Origin: Streptomyces sp. NBC_00223 | GTDB lineage: Bacteria; Actinomycetota; Actinomycetes; Streptomycetales; Streptomycetaceae | Assembly (NCBI RefSeq): GCF_036199905.1 | Contig: NZ_CP108109.1 | Coordinates: 5,517,501 to 5,581,500, forward strand | DNA: 64,000 nt | Direction: 5' to 3' | Shown: positions 8,503-16,749 of the stretch, one piece after another | How the letters are laid out: every line of letters begins with the position of its first letter | Numbering within the stretch: the first letter of the stretch is position 1 | Made by a program: the position numbers and the translations under genes | Notes under the pieces: generated by a model | The model's database searches: none | Seen by the model: only the letters and a program-made list of their open reading frames with translations | Told to the model about the DNA's origin: nothing

Positions 8503-10368
8503 ATGTCCACGCGCCACGATATTCGTAACGTAGCCATCGTCGCCCACGTCGACCACGGCAAGACGACCCTCGTCGACGCCATGCTGAAGCAGGCCGGTGC
8601 CTTCGCCGCCCACCAGCACCTCGACGACCGGATGATGGACTCCAACGACCTGGAGCGCGAGAAGGGCATCACCATTCTCGCGAAGAACACCGCGGTCAAG
8701 TACCACCCGAAGGACGGCGGCGAGCCCGTCACGATCAACATCATCGACACCCCCGGCCACGCCGACTTCGGCGGTGAGGTCGAGCGCGGCCTGTCGATGG
8801 TGGACGCGGTGGTGCTGCTGGTGGACGCCTCCGAGGGCCCGCTGCCGCAGACCCGGTTCGTGCTGCGCAAGGCGCTGACCGCCCGGCTGCCGGTGATCCT
8901 GTGCATCAACAAGACCGACCGCCCCGACTCCAGGATCGACGAGGTCGTCAACGAGACCTACGACCTGTTCCTGGACCTGGACGCGGACGAGGACCAGATC
9001 GAGTTCCCGATCGTCTACGCCTGCGCCCGTGACGGCATCGCCTCGCTGACCAAGCCGGAGAACGGCACGGTCCCCGCGGACAGCGACAGCCTGGAGCCGT
9101 TCTTCTCGACGATCCTGTCGACCGTCCCGGCTCCGACCTACGACGAGGACGCCCCCCTCCAGGCGCATGTCACCAACCTGGACGCGGACAACTTCCTCGG
9201 CCGTATCGCACTGCTGCGGGTCGAGCAGGGCCACCTGAAGAAGGGGCAGACCGTCGCCTGGATCAAGCGCGACGGCACGGTCTCCAGCGTCCGGATCAGC
9301 GAGCTGATGATGACCGAGGCGCTGACCCGCAAGCCCGCCGAGAGCGCCGGTCCCGGCGACATCTGCGCGGTGGCCGGCATCCCGGACATCATGATCGGCG
9401 AGACGCTGGCCGACCCGGAGAACCCGATCGCGCTGCCGCTGATCACCGTGGACGAGCCCGCGATCTCGATGACCATCGGTACGAACACCTCGCCGCTGGT
9501 CGGCAAGGGCGGCAAGGGCCACAAGGTCACCGCCCGGCTGGTGCAGACCCGGCTGGAGCGCGAGCTGGTCGGCAACGTGTCGCTGCGGGTGCTGCCGACC
9601 GAGCGTCCCGACACCTGGGAGGTGCAGGGCCGCGGTGAGCTGGCGCTCGCCATCCTGGTGGAGACCATGCGCCGGGAGGGCTTCGAGCTGACCGTCGGCA
9701 AGCCCGAGGTGGTCACCAAGGAGATCAACGGCAAGGTGCACGAGCCGATCGAGCGGATGACGATCGACTCGCCCGAGGAGCACCTGGGCGCGATCACCCA
9801 GCTGATGGCCTCCCGCAAGGGCCGGATGGAGACCATGACCAACCACGGCTCCGGCTGGATCCGGATGGAGTGGATCGTGCCGTCGCGCGGTCTGATCGGA
9901 TTCCGGACGGAGTTCCTGACCCAGACCCGCGGCACCGGCATCGCGCACTCGATCTTCGAGGGCCACGAGCCGTGGTTCGGCGAGCTGCGCACCCGTAACA
10001 ACGGCTCGCTGGTCGCGGACCGCTCCGGGGCCGTCACCGCCTTCGCGATGACCAACCTCCAGGAGCGCGGGGTGCTCTTCTGCGACCCGGGCACCGAGGT
10101 CTACGAGGGCATGATCGTCGGCGAGAACTCCCGCGCCGACGACATGGACGTGAACATCACCAAGGAGAAGAAGCTCACCAACATGCGGTCGTCGAACGCC
10201 GACGTCGCCGAGTCGATCGTGCCGCCGCGCAAGCTCTCCCTGGAGCAGTCGCTGGAGTTCTGCCGCGACGACGAGTGCATCGAGGTGACCCCGGAGACGG
10301 TTCGCATCCGCAAGGTGGTGCTCGACCAGCGCGAGCGCGGCCGCGCCGCCTCGCGCGCCAAGCGCTGA
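8503..10368 (+). CDS. typA: Ribosome-associated GTPase TypA/BipA
   Basis: A 621-residue translational GTPase. G1 is AHVDHGKTT (residues 14-22), G3 DTPGHADFG and G4 NKTD, followed by EF-G-like domains and the BipA-specific C-terminal region (SRGLIGFRTEFLT). TypA binds ribosomes and assists stress-related translation and assembly. The ATG at 8503 sits ten bases after GGGAGAA; a longer upstream reading is unlikely because homology begins here. It is followed immediately by a terminator and belongs to the conserved backbone next to peptide importers in Streptomyces. Confidence 0.95.
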   Translation: MSTRHDIRNVAIVAHVDHGKTTLVDAMLKQAGAFAAHQHLDDRMMDSNDLEREKGITILAKNTAVKYHPKDGGEPVTINIIDTPGHADFGGEVERGLSMVDAVVLLVDASEGPLPQTRFVLRKALTARLPVILCINKTDRPDSRIDEVVNETYDLFLDLDADEDQIEFPIVYACARDGIASLTKPENGTVPADSDSLEPFFSTILSTVPAPTYDEDAPLQAHVTNLDADNFLGRIALLRVEQGHLKKGQTVAWIKRDGTVSSVRISELMMTEALTRKPAESAGPGDICAVAGIPDIMIGETLADPENPIALPLITVDEPAISMTIGTNTSPLVGKGGKGHKVTARLVQTRLERELVGNVSLRVLPTERPDTWEVQGRGELALAILVETMRREGFELTVGKPEVVTKEINGKVHEPIERMTIDSPEEHLGAITQLMASRKGRMETMTNHGSGWIRMEWIVPSRGLIGFRTEFLTQTRGTGIAHSIFEGHEPWFGELRTRNNGSLVADRSGAVTAFAMTNLQERGVLFCDPGTEVYEGMIVGENSRADDMDVNITKEKKLTNMRSSNADVAESIVPPRKLSLEQSLEFCRDDECIEVTPETVRIRKVVLDQRERGRAASRAKR

Positions 10369-10388
10369 CCGTGCACGCTGTGTGACGA

Positions 10389-10419
10389 AAGGGGTCCGGG
10401 GGGTGTCCTCGGACCCCTT
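10389..10419 (+). terminator. Terminator after typA
   Basis: A 10-bp perfect stem (AAGGGGTCCG with CGGACCCCTT) around an 11-base GC-rich loop, 20 bp past the typA stop. Positioned and shaped as an intrinsic-type terminator. Confidence 0.75.
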
Positions 10420-10432
10420 CCTCATGGACTCG

Positions 10433-10455
10433 GGCCGTCCGATATTCGGACGGCC
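10433..10455. promoter_or_regulatory. Perfect 10-bp dyad upstream of the first importer
   Basis: GGCCGTCCGA and TCGGACGGCC flank a three-base TAT centre. It lies 301 bp upstream of the first binding-protein gene, in a leader that is AT-richer than its surroundings and contains further TCCGA/TCGGA-like half sites (for example around 10490-10540). It could be a regulator binding site or a second hairpin backing up the typA terminator; the sequence alone does not decide. Confidence 0.45.
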
Positions 10456-10755
10456 TGATCTGTATCCGGTGTTGGATAGCTCACATCGTCCGATTCGATC
10501 CTGTCTGTCTACGTTCCGGAATGTCCGAATTTCAGGACTGTTCTGGGGCTGGCGTGACCCAAGTGTGACCACGGAGCGTTCATTCCGACCTCGATCGTGT
10601 CGGATAGTGGAATGAGTTGAGCTCGGGTCAATGGGTCACGCGCTGAATGGGAGCGCGACTCACGAGCACGGAAGGCCGCAGCCGCTGTCAGGGGTGTCAG
10701 CAGGCGTTTGGCCTTCCTTTCACGTAGCGACAGTGACTCCTGAGGAGGCAAACCC

Positions 10756-12402
10756 ATGCGCGGTGCCAAGAGCGCCAAGTGGGTCATAGGTGCGGCAGTC
10801 GTCGCCCTCGCGGCAACCGCCTGCGGTTCGAACAGTTCGGACACCAAGGCGGGCGGATCGAACGACGGCATAGTCCGGGCGTGGTGGGGCGACCCCCAGA
10901 ACCCGCTGGAGCCGGCGAACACCAATGAGGTGCAGGGCGGCAAGGTCCTGGACATGATCTTCATGAACCTCAAGGAGTACGACCCCCAGACGGGTAAGGC
11001 CAACCTTGAGGCGGCCGACTCGATCACCACCACCGACCAGCAGAACTTCACCATCAAGCTGAAGTCCGGGCTGAAGTTCTCCGACGGCACCCCGGTGACC
11101 GCCGACTCCTTCGTGGACGCCTGGAACTACGGCGCGCTGCTCACCAACAAGCAGCTGAACGCGTACTTCTTCGCCGACATCGACGGCTACGACGCCGTCC
11201 ACCCGGACGCCGAGGGCGCCGCGCCGACCGCCAAGACCATGTCCGGTCTCAAGGTCGTCGACGACAGCACCTTCACGGTCAAGCTCAACCAGAAGTTCTC
11301 CACCTGGCCGGACCGGCTCGGCTACAAGGCGTTCGCGCCGCTGCCGAAGTCGTTCTTCACCGACCACGCGGCGTACCTGAACAAGCCGGTCGGCGACGGC
11401 CCGTACAAGATCGTGTCGTACACCAAGGGCAGCAGCATGAAGCTGGTCCCGAACGAGTACTACACCGGCCCGAGCAAGCCGAAGAACAAGGGCGTGCTGC
11501 TCAAGGTCTACACGGACTCCAACACCGCGTACGCCGACCTGCAGGCGGGCAACCTGGACGTGCTGGACGACGTTCCGGCCGAGCAGCTCAGCCACGTCAA
11601 GTCCGACCTGGACGGCCGCTTCCTCAACCAGCCGGCCGGCATCATCCAGACGGTCTCCTTCCCGCTGAACCAGAAGGCGTGGAGCAAGCCCGGCATGGAC
11701 AAGGTCCGGCTCGGCCTGTCGATGGCGATCGACCGGAAGACCATCACCGAGAAGATCTTCCAGGGCACCCGTACCCCGGCCAACGACCTCACCTCCCCGG
11801 TGCTGGGCGAGGCCGGCGGCTACAGCAACTCCATCGCGGGCGAGTCCGTCGCGTACAACCCGACGAAGGCCAAGCAGCTGATCCAGGAGGGCGGCGGCAT
11901 CCCCGGCGGCCGGCTGACCATCGGCTACAACGCCGACTCCGGCTCGCACAAGCAGTGGGTCGACGCGGTCTGCAACAGCATCAACAACGTGCTGGGCAAC
12001 GACAAGGCCTGCGTGGGCGCCCCCACCGGCACCTTCGCGGACTTCCGCAACCAGATCACCAAGGGTGAGATGACCCAGCCGTTCCGCTCCGGCTGGCAGA
12101 TGGACTACCCGCTGATCGACGACTTCCTGACGCCGCTCTACGCGACCGGCGGCAGCTCGAACGACTCGCACTACAGCAACCCGAAGTTCGACTCGCTGAT
12201 CAAGCAGGCGAACGCGGAGCCGGACACCGCCAAGGCGACGGCGCTGTACCAGGACGCGGAGAAGCTGCTCTTCAAGGACATGCCCGTCATCCCGCTCTGG
12301 TACCAGAACGGCATGGCCGGCTGGTCCTCGCGTGTGTCCCACGTGACGGAGAACGCCTTCAGCTACCCCGTCTACACCGACATCACGGTCAACAACAGCT
12401 GA
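10756..12402 (+). CDS. Oligopeptide-binding lipoprotein, importer 1
   Basis: A 548-residue family-5 solute-binding protein with an N-terminal signal and lipobox ending at C23 (LAATAC). It captures oligopeptides outside the membrane for the permeases that follow. Conserved blocks include 'NPLEPANTNEVQGGKVLDMI' and WVDAVCNSINNVLGN, also present in importer 2. Excellent ribosome site (GAGGAGGC) before the ATG. First gene of a five-gene operon and preceded by a 387-bp regulatory gap. A large hairpin follows the stop, consistent with higher expression of the binding protein than of the membrane parts. Confidence 0.92.
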   Translation: MRGAKSAKWVIGAAVVALAATACGSNSSDTKAGGSNDGIVRAWWGDPQNPLEPANTNEVQGGKVLDMIFMNLKEYDPQTGKANLEAADSITTTDQQNFTIKLKSGLKFSDGTPVTADSFVDAWNYGALLTNKQLNAYFFADIDGYDAVHPDAEGAAPTAKTMSGLKVVDDSTFTVKLNQKFSTWPDRLGYKAFAPLPKSFFTDHAAYLNKPVGDGPYKIVSYTKGSSMKLVPNEYYTGPSKPKNKGVLLKVYTDSNTAYADLQAGNLDVLDDVPAEQLSHVKSDLDGRFLNQPAGIIQTVSFPLNQKAWSKPGMDKVRLGLSMAIDRKTITEKIFQGTRTPANDLTSPVLGEAGGYSNSIAGESVAYNPTKAKQLIQEGGGIPGGRLTIGYNADSGSHKQWVDAVCNSINNVLGNDKACVGAPTGTFADFRNQITKGEMTQPFRSGWQMDYPLIDDFLTPLYATGGSSNDSHYSNPKFDSLIKQANAEPDTAKATALYQDAEKLLFKDMPVIPLWYQNGMAGWSSRVSHVTENAFSYPVYTDITVNNS

Positions 12403-12415
12403 CCTGATGCCGTAA

Positions 12416-12452
12416 GCGCCCGTCCCCGCCGTACCACGGCCGGGACGGGCGC
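12416..12452 (+). promoter_or_regulatory. Intercistronic hairpin after binding-protein gene 1
   Basis: GCGCCCGTCCC pairs with GGGACGGGCGC, and an inner GCCGT/ACGGC stem extends it. It lies 13 bp after the stop and 93 bp before the permease gene. Such hairpins often stabilise the upstream mRNA segment or partly terminate transcription, raising binding-protein levels. Confidence 0.7.
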
Positions 12453-12545
12453 CGCAGGGGGGAACTGACAGCAACCGCTCGCGGTGTGGGTGTCGGCCGG
12501 GGCCACGAGCCCCGGCCGACGTCTGCCCCGATCCCTGGAGGACAC

Positions 12546-13469
12546 ATGGGGCGCTACGTCATCAGGCGACTGCTCCAGATGGTTCCGGTGTTCATCGGCA
12601 CCACGTTTTTGATCTTCGTCATGGTCTACGCGCTCGGCGACCCCGTGGCCGCCATGTTCGGCGACCGGGCCCCCGACCCGGCCACCGCGGCCCAGATCAG
12701 GCACGACCTGTATCTCGATCACTCGCTGGTCGCCCAGTACATCCACTACATGGGGCAGATCTTCACCGGGAACTTCGGGACCGCCGCCACCGGACAGCCG
12801 GTCACCGAACTCATGGGCACCGCCTTCCCGGTCACCCTGCGGCTGACCATGGTGGCCTTCGCGATCGAGGCCGTCGTCGGCATCGGTCTGGGCCTGCTCG
12901 CGGGCCTGCGGCGCGGCCGGTTCGCCGACAGCAGCGTGCTCGCCTTCACCCTGCTCGTCGTCGCCATCCCCACCTTCGTCACCGGCTATCTGCTCCAGTA
13001 CTTCCTGGGCGTCAAGTGGCACGTGGCCAATCCGGCGGTCGCCGAGGGCGCGCCCTTCGGTGACCTGATCATGCCCGCCGTGGTGCTCGCGGGCGTCTCG
13101 CTCGCCTATGTGGCCCGGCTGACCCGTACCTCCGTCGCGGAGAACTCCCGCGCGGACTATCTGCGCACGGCCGTCGCCAAGGGCCTGCCCCGGCGCCGGG
13201 TGGTCACCGTCCACCTGCTGCGCAACTCGCTGATACCCGTGGTCACCTTCCTCGGCACGGACATCGGCGGCCTGATGGCCGGCGCCGTCGTCACCGAGCG
13301 GATCTTCAACATCCACGGCGTCGGATACCAGCTCTACCAGGGCATCCTGCGGCAGAACCCGCCGACCGTGGTCGGCTTCGTGACGATCCTCGTGATCATC
13401 TTCCTGGCCGCCAACCTGCTCGTCGACCTGCTCTACGCGGTCCTGGACCCGAGGATTCGCTATGCCTGA
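12546..13469 (+). CDS. Peptide ABC transporter permease (OppB/DppB type), importer 1
   Basis: A 307-residue inner-membrane permease with about six helices, starting GRYVIRRLLQMVPVF as DppB/OppB proteins do. The coupling-loop region is 'RADYLRTAVAKGLPRRRVV', which contacts the ATPases. ATG at 12546 with GGAGG ahead. Its last eight bases overlap the next permease gene. Nearly the same protein is encoded at 18470-19393, the matching gene in importer 2. Confidence 0.93.
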   Translation: MGRYVIRRLLQMVPVFIGTTFLIFVMVYALGDPVAAMFGDRAPDPATAAQIRHDLYLDHSLVAQYIHYMGQIFTGNFGTAATGQPVTELMGTAFPVTLRLTMVAFAIEAVVGIGLGLLAGLRRGRFADSSVLAFTLLVVAIPTFVTGYLLQYFLGVKWHVANPAVAEGAPFGDLIMPAVVLAGVSLAYVARLTRTSVAENSRADYLRTAVAKGLPRRRVVTVHLLRNSLIPVVTFLGTDIGGLMAGAVVTERIFNIHGVGYQLYQGILRQNPPTVVGFVTILVIIFLAANLLVDLLYAVLDPRIRYA

Positions 13470-14388
13470 ACTGACCGACAATGGCCCCGTGGAGGCGTCC
13501 GCGGCCAGGCCCGCGGGTCCGGCCGACGCGGTGCGGCGCGAGAAGGCCCGCAGCCTGGCGGGCGACGCCTGGCACGACCTCAGCCGCAAGCCGATGTTCT
13601 ACATCGCCGGGCTGCTGATCCTCTTCCTGATCGTCATCTCGATCTGGCCGAGCGTGATCGCCAGCGGCAACCCGCTGTCCTGCAACCTGGCCAAGTCGCA
13701 GATGGGCCCGACCGGCGGCCATCCCTTCGGCTACGACACCCAGGGCTGCGACGTCTACACCCGCACGGTGTACGGCGCCCGCGCCTCGGTCAGCGTCGGC
13801 ATCCTCACCACGCTGGGCGCGACCCTCATCGGCTCGTTCCTCGGCGGTCTGGCCGGGTTCTTCGGCGGGGTGTGGGACACCCTCATCTCGATGCTGAGCA
13901 ACATCTTCTTCGGCATCCCGATCCTGCTCGGCGGCGTGGTCTTCCTCTCCGTCGTCAAGGGCGGCTCGATCACCACCGTCACCACCTTCATGGTGCTGCT
14001 GGGCTGGCCACAGATCGCCCGTATCGCCCGCGGCGCGGTGATCACCGCCAAGGAGCAGGACTACGTGCAGGCCGCGCGGGCGCTCGGCGCCGGCAACGCC
14101 CGGATGCTGCTGCGGCACATCGCGCCCAACGCGCTCGCCCCGATCATCGTGGTCGCCACGATCGCGCTGGGCACGTACATCTCCCTTGAGGCGACGCTGT
14201 CGTTCCTCGGCGTCGGGCTCAAGCCGCCGGCGGTCTCCTGGGGCATCGACATCTCGCAGGCGTCCAACCAGATCCGCAACGCCCCGCACATGCTGCTGTG
14301 GCCCGCGGGAGCGCTCAGCCTGACCGTGCTGGCGTTCATCATGCTGGGCGACGCGGTACGCGACGCCCTCGACCCCAAGCTGCGCTAG
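13462..14388 (+). CDS. Peptide ABC transporter permease (OppC/DppC type), importer 1
   Basis: A 308-residue permease partner. An N-terminal cytoplasmic segment of about 40 residues precedes the first helix (FYIAGLLILFLIVISIW), then an OppC_N-like extracytoplasmic loop and the BPD-transport core with the coupling loop 'QDYVQAARALGAGNARMLLR' and the family ending AFIMLGDAVRDALDPKLR. Overlaps the upstream permease by eight bases and precedes the first ATPase by 11 bases. Confidence 0.93.
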   Translation: MPELTDNGPVEASAARPAGPADAVRREKARSLAGDAWHDLSRKPMFYIAGLLILFLIVISIWPSVIASGNPLSCNLAKSQMGPTGGHPFGYDTQGCDVYTRTVYGARASVSVGILTTLGATLIGSFLGGLAGFFGGVWDTLISMLSNIFFGIPILLGGVVFLSVVKGGSITTVTTFMVLLGWPQIARIARGAVITAKEQDYVQAARALGAGNARMLLRHIAPNALAPIIVVATIALGTYISLEATLSFLGVGLKPPAVSWGIDISQASNQIRNAPHMLLWPAGALSLTVLAFIMLGDAVRDALDPKLR

Positions 14389-14399
14389 GAGGGCGTACG

Positions 14400-15428
14400 T
14401 TGACTGTCATCGACGAGACCGCGGGCGCCTCCGCGCCCGCATCGCACACCGCTCCGCTGCTGGACGTACGGGATCTGCACGTCGAGTTCCACACCCGTGA
14501 CGGTGTGGCCCGTGCCGTGAACGGCGTGAACTACTCGGTGAACGCCGGGGAGACGCTGGCGGTGCTCGGTGAGTCCGGGTCCGGCAAGTCCGTCACCGCG
14601 CAGGCGGTCATGGGCATCCTCGACATGCCGCCCGGCCGTATCCCGCACGGCGAGATCCTTTTCCAGGGCCGGGACATGCTCAAGATGTCCGGCGAGGAGC
14701 GCCGGAAGATCCGCGGCCGGAAGATCGCCATGATCTTCCAGGACGCGCTCTCCTCGCTCAACCCGGTGCTCTCGGTCGGCTACCAGCTCGGCGAGATGTT
14801 CCGGGTGCACGAGGGGCTGTCCCGCAAGGCGGCCAAGGCCAAGTCCATCGAGCTGATGGACCGGGTGCGCATCCCGGCCGCCGCCCAGCGGGTGAGCGAC
14901 TACCCGCACCAGTTCTCCGGCGGTATGCGCCAGCGCATCATGATCGCGATGGCGCTCGCCCTCGAACCCGATCTGATCATCGCCGACGAGCCGACCACGG
15001 CCCTCGACGTGACCGTGCAGGCGCAGGTGATGGATCTGCTCGCCGAACTCCAGCGCGAGTTCAACATGGGCCTGATCCTGATCACCCACGACCTCGGGGT
15101 GGTCGCCGACGTGGCCGACAAGATCGCCGTGATGTACGCCGGCCGGATCGTCGAGACCGCGCCCGTGCACGAGATCTACCGCTCGCCCGCCCACCCGTAC
15201 ACCAAGGGCCTGCTCCAGTCGATCCCGCGGCTGGACCAGAAGGGCCAGGAGCTGTACGCGATCAAGGGGCTGCCGCCGAACCTGCTGCACGTCCCCTCGG
15301 GCTGCGCCTTCAACCCGCGCTGCCCGATGGCGCGGGACATCTGCCGCACCGACGAGCCGCCGCTGCACACGGTCGGCGCGGGACGCGGCAGCGCCTGCCA
15401 CTTCTGGAAGGAGACCCTCGGTGAGTGA
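14400..15428 (+). CDS. Peptide ABC transporter ATPase (OppD/DppD type), importer 1
   Basis: A 342-residue ATP-binding subunit. Walker A is GESGSGKS, signature FSGGMRQR, Walker B LIIADEPTTALD and H-loop LITHDLG. The C-terminal oligopeptide-transporter extension includes 'GCAFNPRCPMARDICRTDEP', the cysteine cluster that in some OppD/DppD proteins binds an iron-sulfur cluster. Start is the TTG at 14400 with AGGAGGG ahead. Overlaps the next ATPase gene by eight bases. Confidence 0.92.
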   Translation: MTVIDETAGASAPASHTAPLLDVRDLHVEFHTRDGVARAVNGVNYSVNAGETLAVLGESGSGKSVTAQAVMGILDMPPGRIPHGEILFQGRDMLKMSGEERRKIRGRKIAMIFQDALSSLNPVLSVGYQLGEMFRVHEGLSRKAAKAKSIELMDRVRIPAAAQRVSDYPHQFSGGMRQRIMIAMALALEPDLIIADEPTTALDVTVQAQVMDLLAELQREFNMGLILITHDLGVVADVADKIAVMYAGRIVETAPVHEIYRSPAHPYTKGLLQSIPRLDQKGQELYAIKGLPPNLLHVPSGCAFNPRCPMARDICRTDEPPLHTVGAGRGSACHFWKETLGE

Positions 15429-16494
15429 GCTGAACCTCTCCAAGTCGGGCGGGGCCGCGGACTCCGCGCGCGAGCCGATCCTGCGGGTCCGCAATCTGGT
15501 CAAGCACTTCCCGCTCACCCAGGGCATCGTCTTCAGGAAGCAGATCGGCGCGGTCAAGGCCGTCGACGACATCTCCTTCGACCTGTACCCGGGCGAGACG
15601 CTGGGCATCGTCGGCGAGTCCGGCTGCGGCAAGTCCACGGTCGCCAAGCTGCTGATGAACCTCGAACAGGCCACCTCCGGCGAGGTGTTCTACAAGGGCG
15701 AGGACATCACCCGGCTGACCGGGCGGGCGCTGAAGGCCGTGCGGCGCAATATCCAGATGGTCTTCCAGGACCCGTACACCTCGCTCAACCCGAGGATGAC
15801 GGTCGGCGACATCATCGGGGAGCCGTACGACATCCATCCGGAGGTCGCGCCCAAGGGCGACCGGCGCAAGCGGGTCCAGGAACTGCTGGACGTCGTCGGG
15901 CTCAACCCGGAGTACATCAACCGGTATCCGCACCAGTTCTCCGGCGGCCAGCGCCAGCGCATCGGCATCGCCCGCGGTCTCGCGCTCAACCCGGAGATCA
16001 TCATCTGCGACGAGCCGGTCTCGGCGCTGGACGTGTCGGTGCAGGCGCAGGTCGTCAATCTGATGGGGAAGCTCCAGGACGAGTTCGGCCTGTCCTACCT
16101 CTTCATCGCGCACGACCTGTCGATCGTCCGGCACATCTCGGACCGGGTCGGCGTGATGTACCTGGGCAAGATGGCGGAGATCGGCACCGACGCCGAGATC
16201 TACGAGCACCCCACCCACCCGTACACCCAGGCGCTGCTGTCGGCCGTGCCCGTGCCCGACCCCACCGCGCGGGAGCACCGGGAGCGGATCATCCTCACCG
16301 GGGACGTGCCCTCGCCGGCGAACCCGCCGTCGGGCTGCCGCTTCCGGACCCGCTGCTGGAAGGCGGAGGCCCGGTGCGCCGAGGAGATCCCGCTGCTGGC
16401 GGTCCCGGCGCGGTACGCGGACGCCGGCACCCCGGCCGCGCACGAGTCGGCGTGCCACTTCGCCGCAGAGCGGGACGTGGTCGGCGCCGCCTGA
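15421..16494 (+). CDS. Peptide ABC transporter ATPase (OppF/DppF type), importer 1
   Basis: A 357-residue second ATPase. Begins with a GTG inside the end of the previous gene. Walker A GESGCGKST, signature FSGGQRQRIGIARGLAL, Walker B EIIICDEPVSALD, H-loop IAHDLSIVRH, and a C-terminal Cys-containing tail (PSGCRFRTRCWKAEARC). Forms a heterodimer with the preceding ATPase. Last gene of the importer 1 operon; a strong terminator follows. Confidence 0.93.
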   Translation: MSELNLSKSGGAADSAREPILRVRNLVKHFPLTQGIVFRKQIGAVKAVDDISFDLYPGETLGIVGESGCGKSTVAKLLMNLEQATSGEVFYKGEDITRLTGRALKAVRRNIQMVFQDPYTSLNPRMTVGDIIGEPYDIHPEVAPKGDRRKRVQELLDVVGLNPEYINRYPHQFSGGQRQRIGIARGLALNPEIIICDEPVSALDVSVQAQVVNLMGKLQDEFGLSYLFIAHDLSIVRHISDRVGVMYLGKMAEIGTDAEIYEHPTHPYTQALLSAVPVPDPTAREHRERIILTGDVPSPANPPSGCRFRTRCWKAEARCAEEIPLLAVPARYADAGTPAAHESACHFAAERDVVGAA

Positions 16495-16511
16495 CACACC
16501 GTCGCACACCT

Positions 16512-16577
16512 GTCGTACAAAAAGGGGCGCTCCCCGATCCGGCACCGCCGGGCGAGGGGCGCCCCTTTTTGTACGAC
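16512..16577. terminator. Strong terminator after importer 1
   Basis: A perfect 19-bp inverted repeat (16512-16530 with 16559-16577) that includes an A5 run on one side and a T5 run on the other, so it could act in both orientations. The 28-base loop is GC-rich. This is the clearest intrinsic terminator in the window and separates the two tandem importer operons. Confidence 0.88.
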
Positions 16578-16749
16578 CATCGGCCGGACGCCGCTGTGTA
16601 CGCCCACGCGGGGATCGGTTTCTGACGCCGTGTCCAGTCGTGGCCAACACATTGGGGGCTGCGACACGAGGGATAATAAGTGCGGGTTTGCCGGTATTGA
16701 TGTGTCATGGGGAGTCAAGTGTCATTTGTTACCCATGAGGAGGCACGCG

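Noticed and set aside
6445..10572. A 1375-codon minus-strand open frame
   Set aside because: Antisense to the family-5 lipoprotein gene and typA, both of which have strong motifs; its own sequence has no domain and is typical of GC-rich shadow frames.
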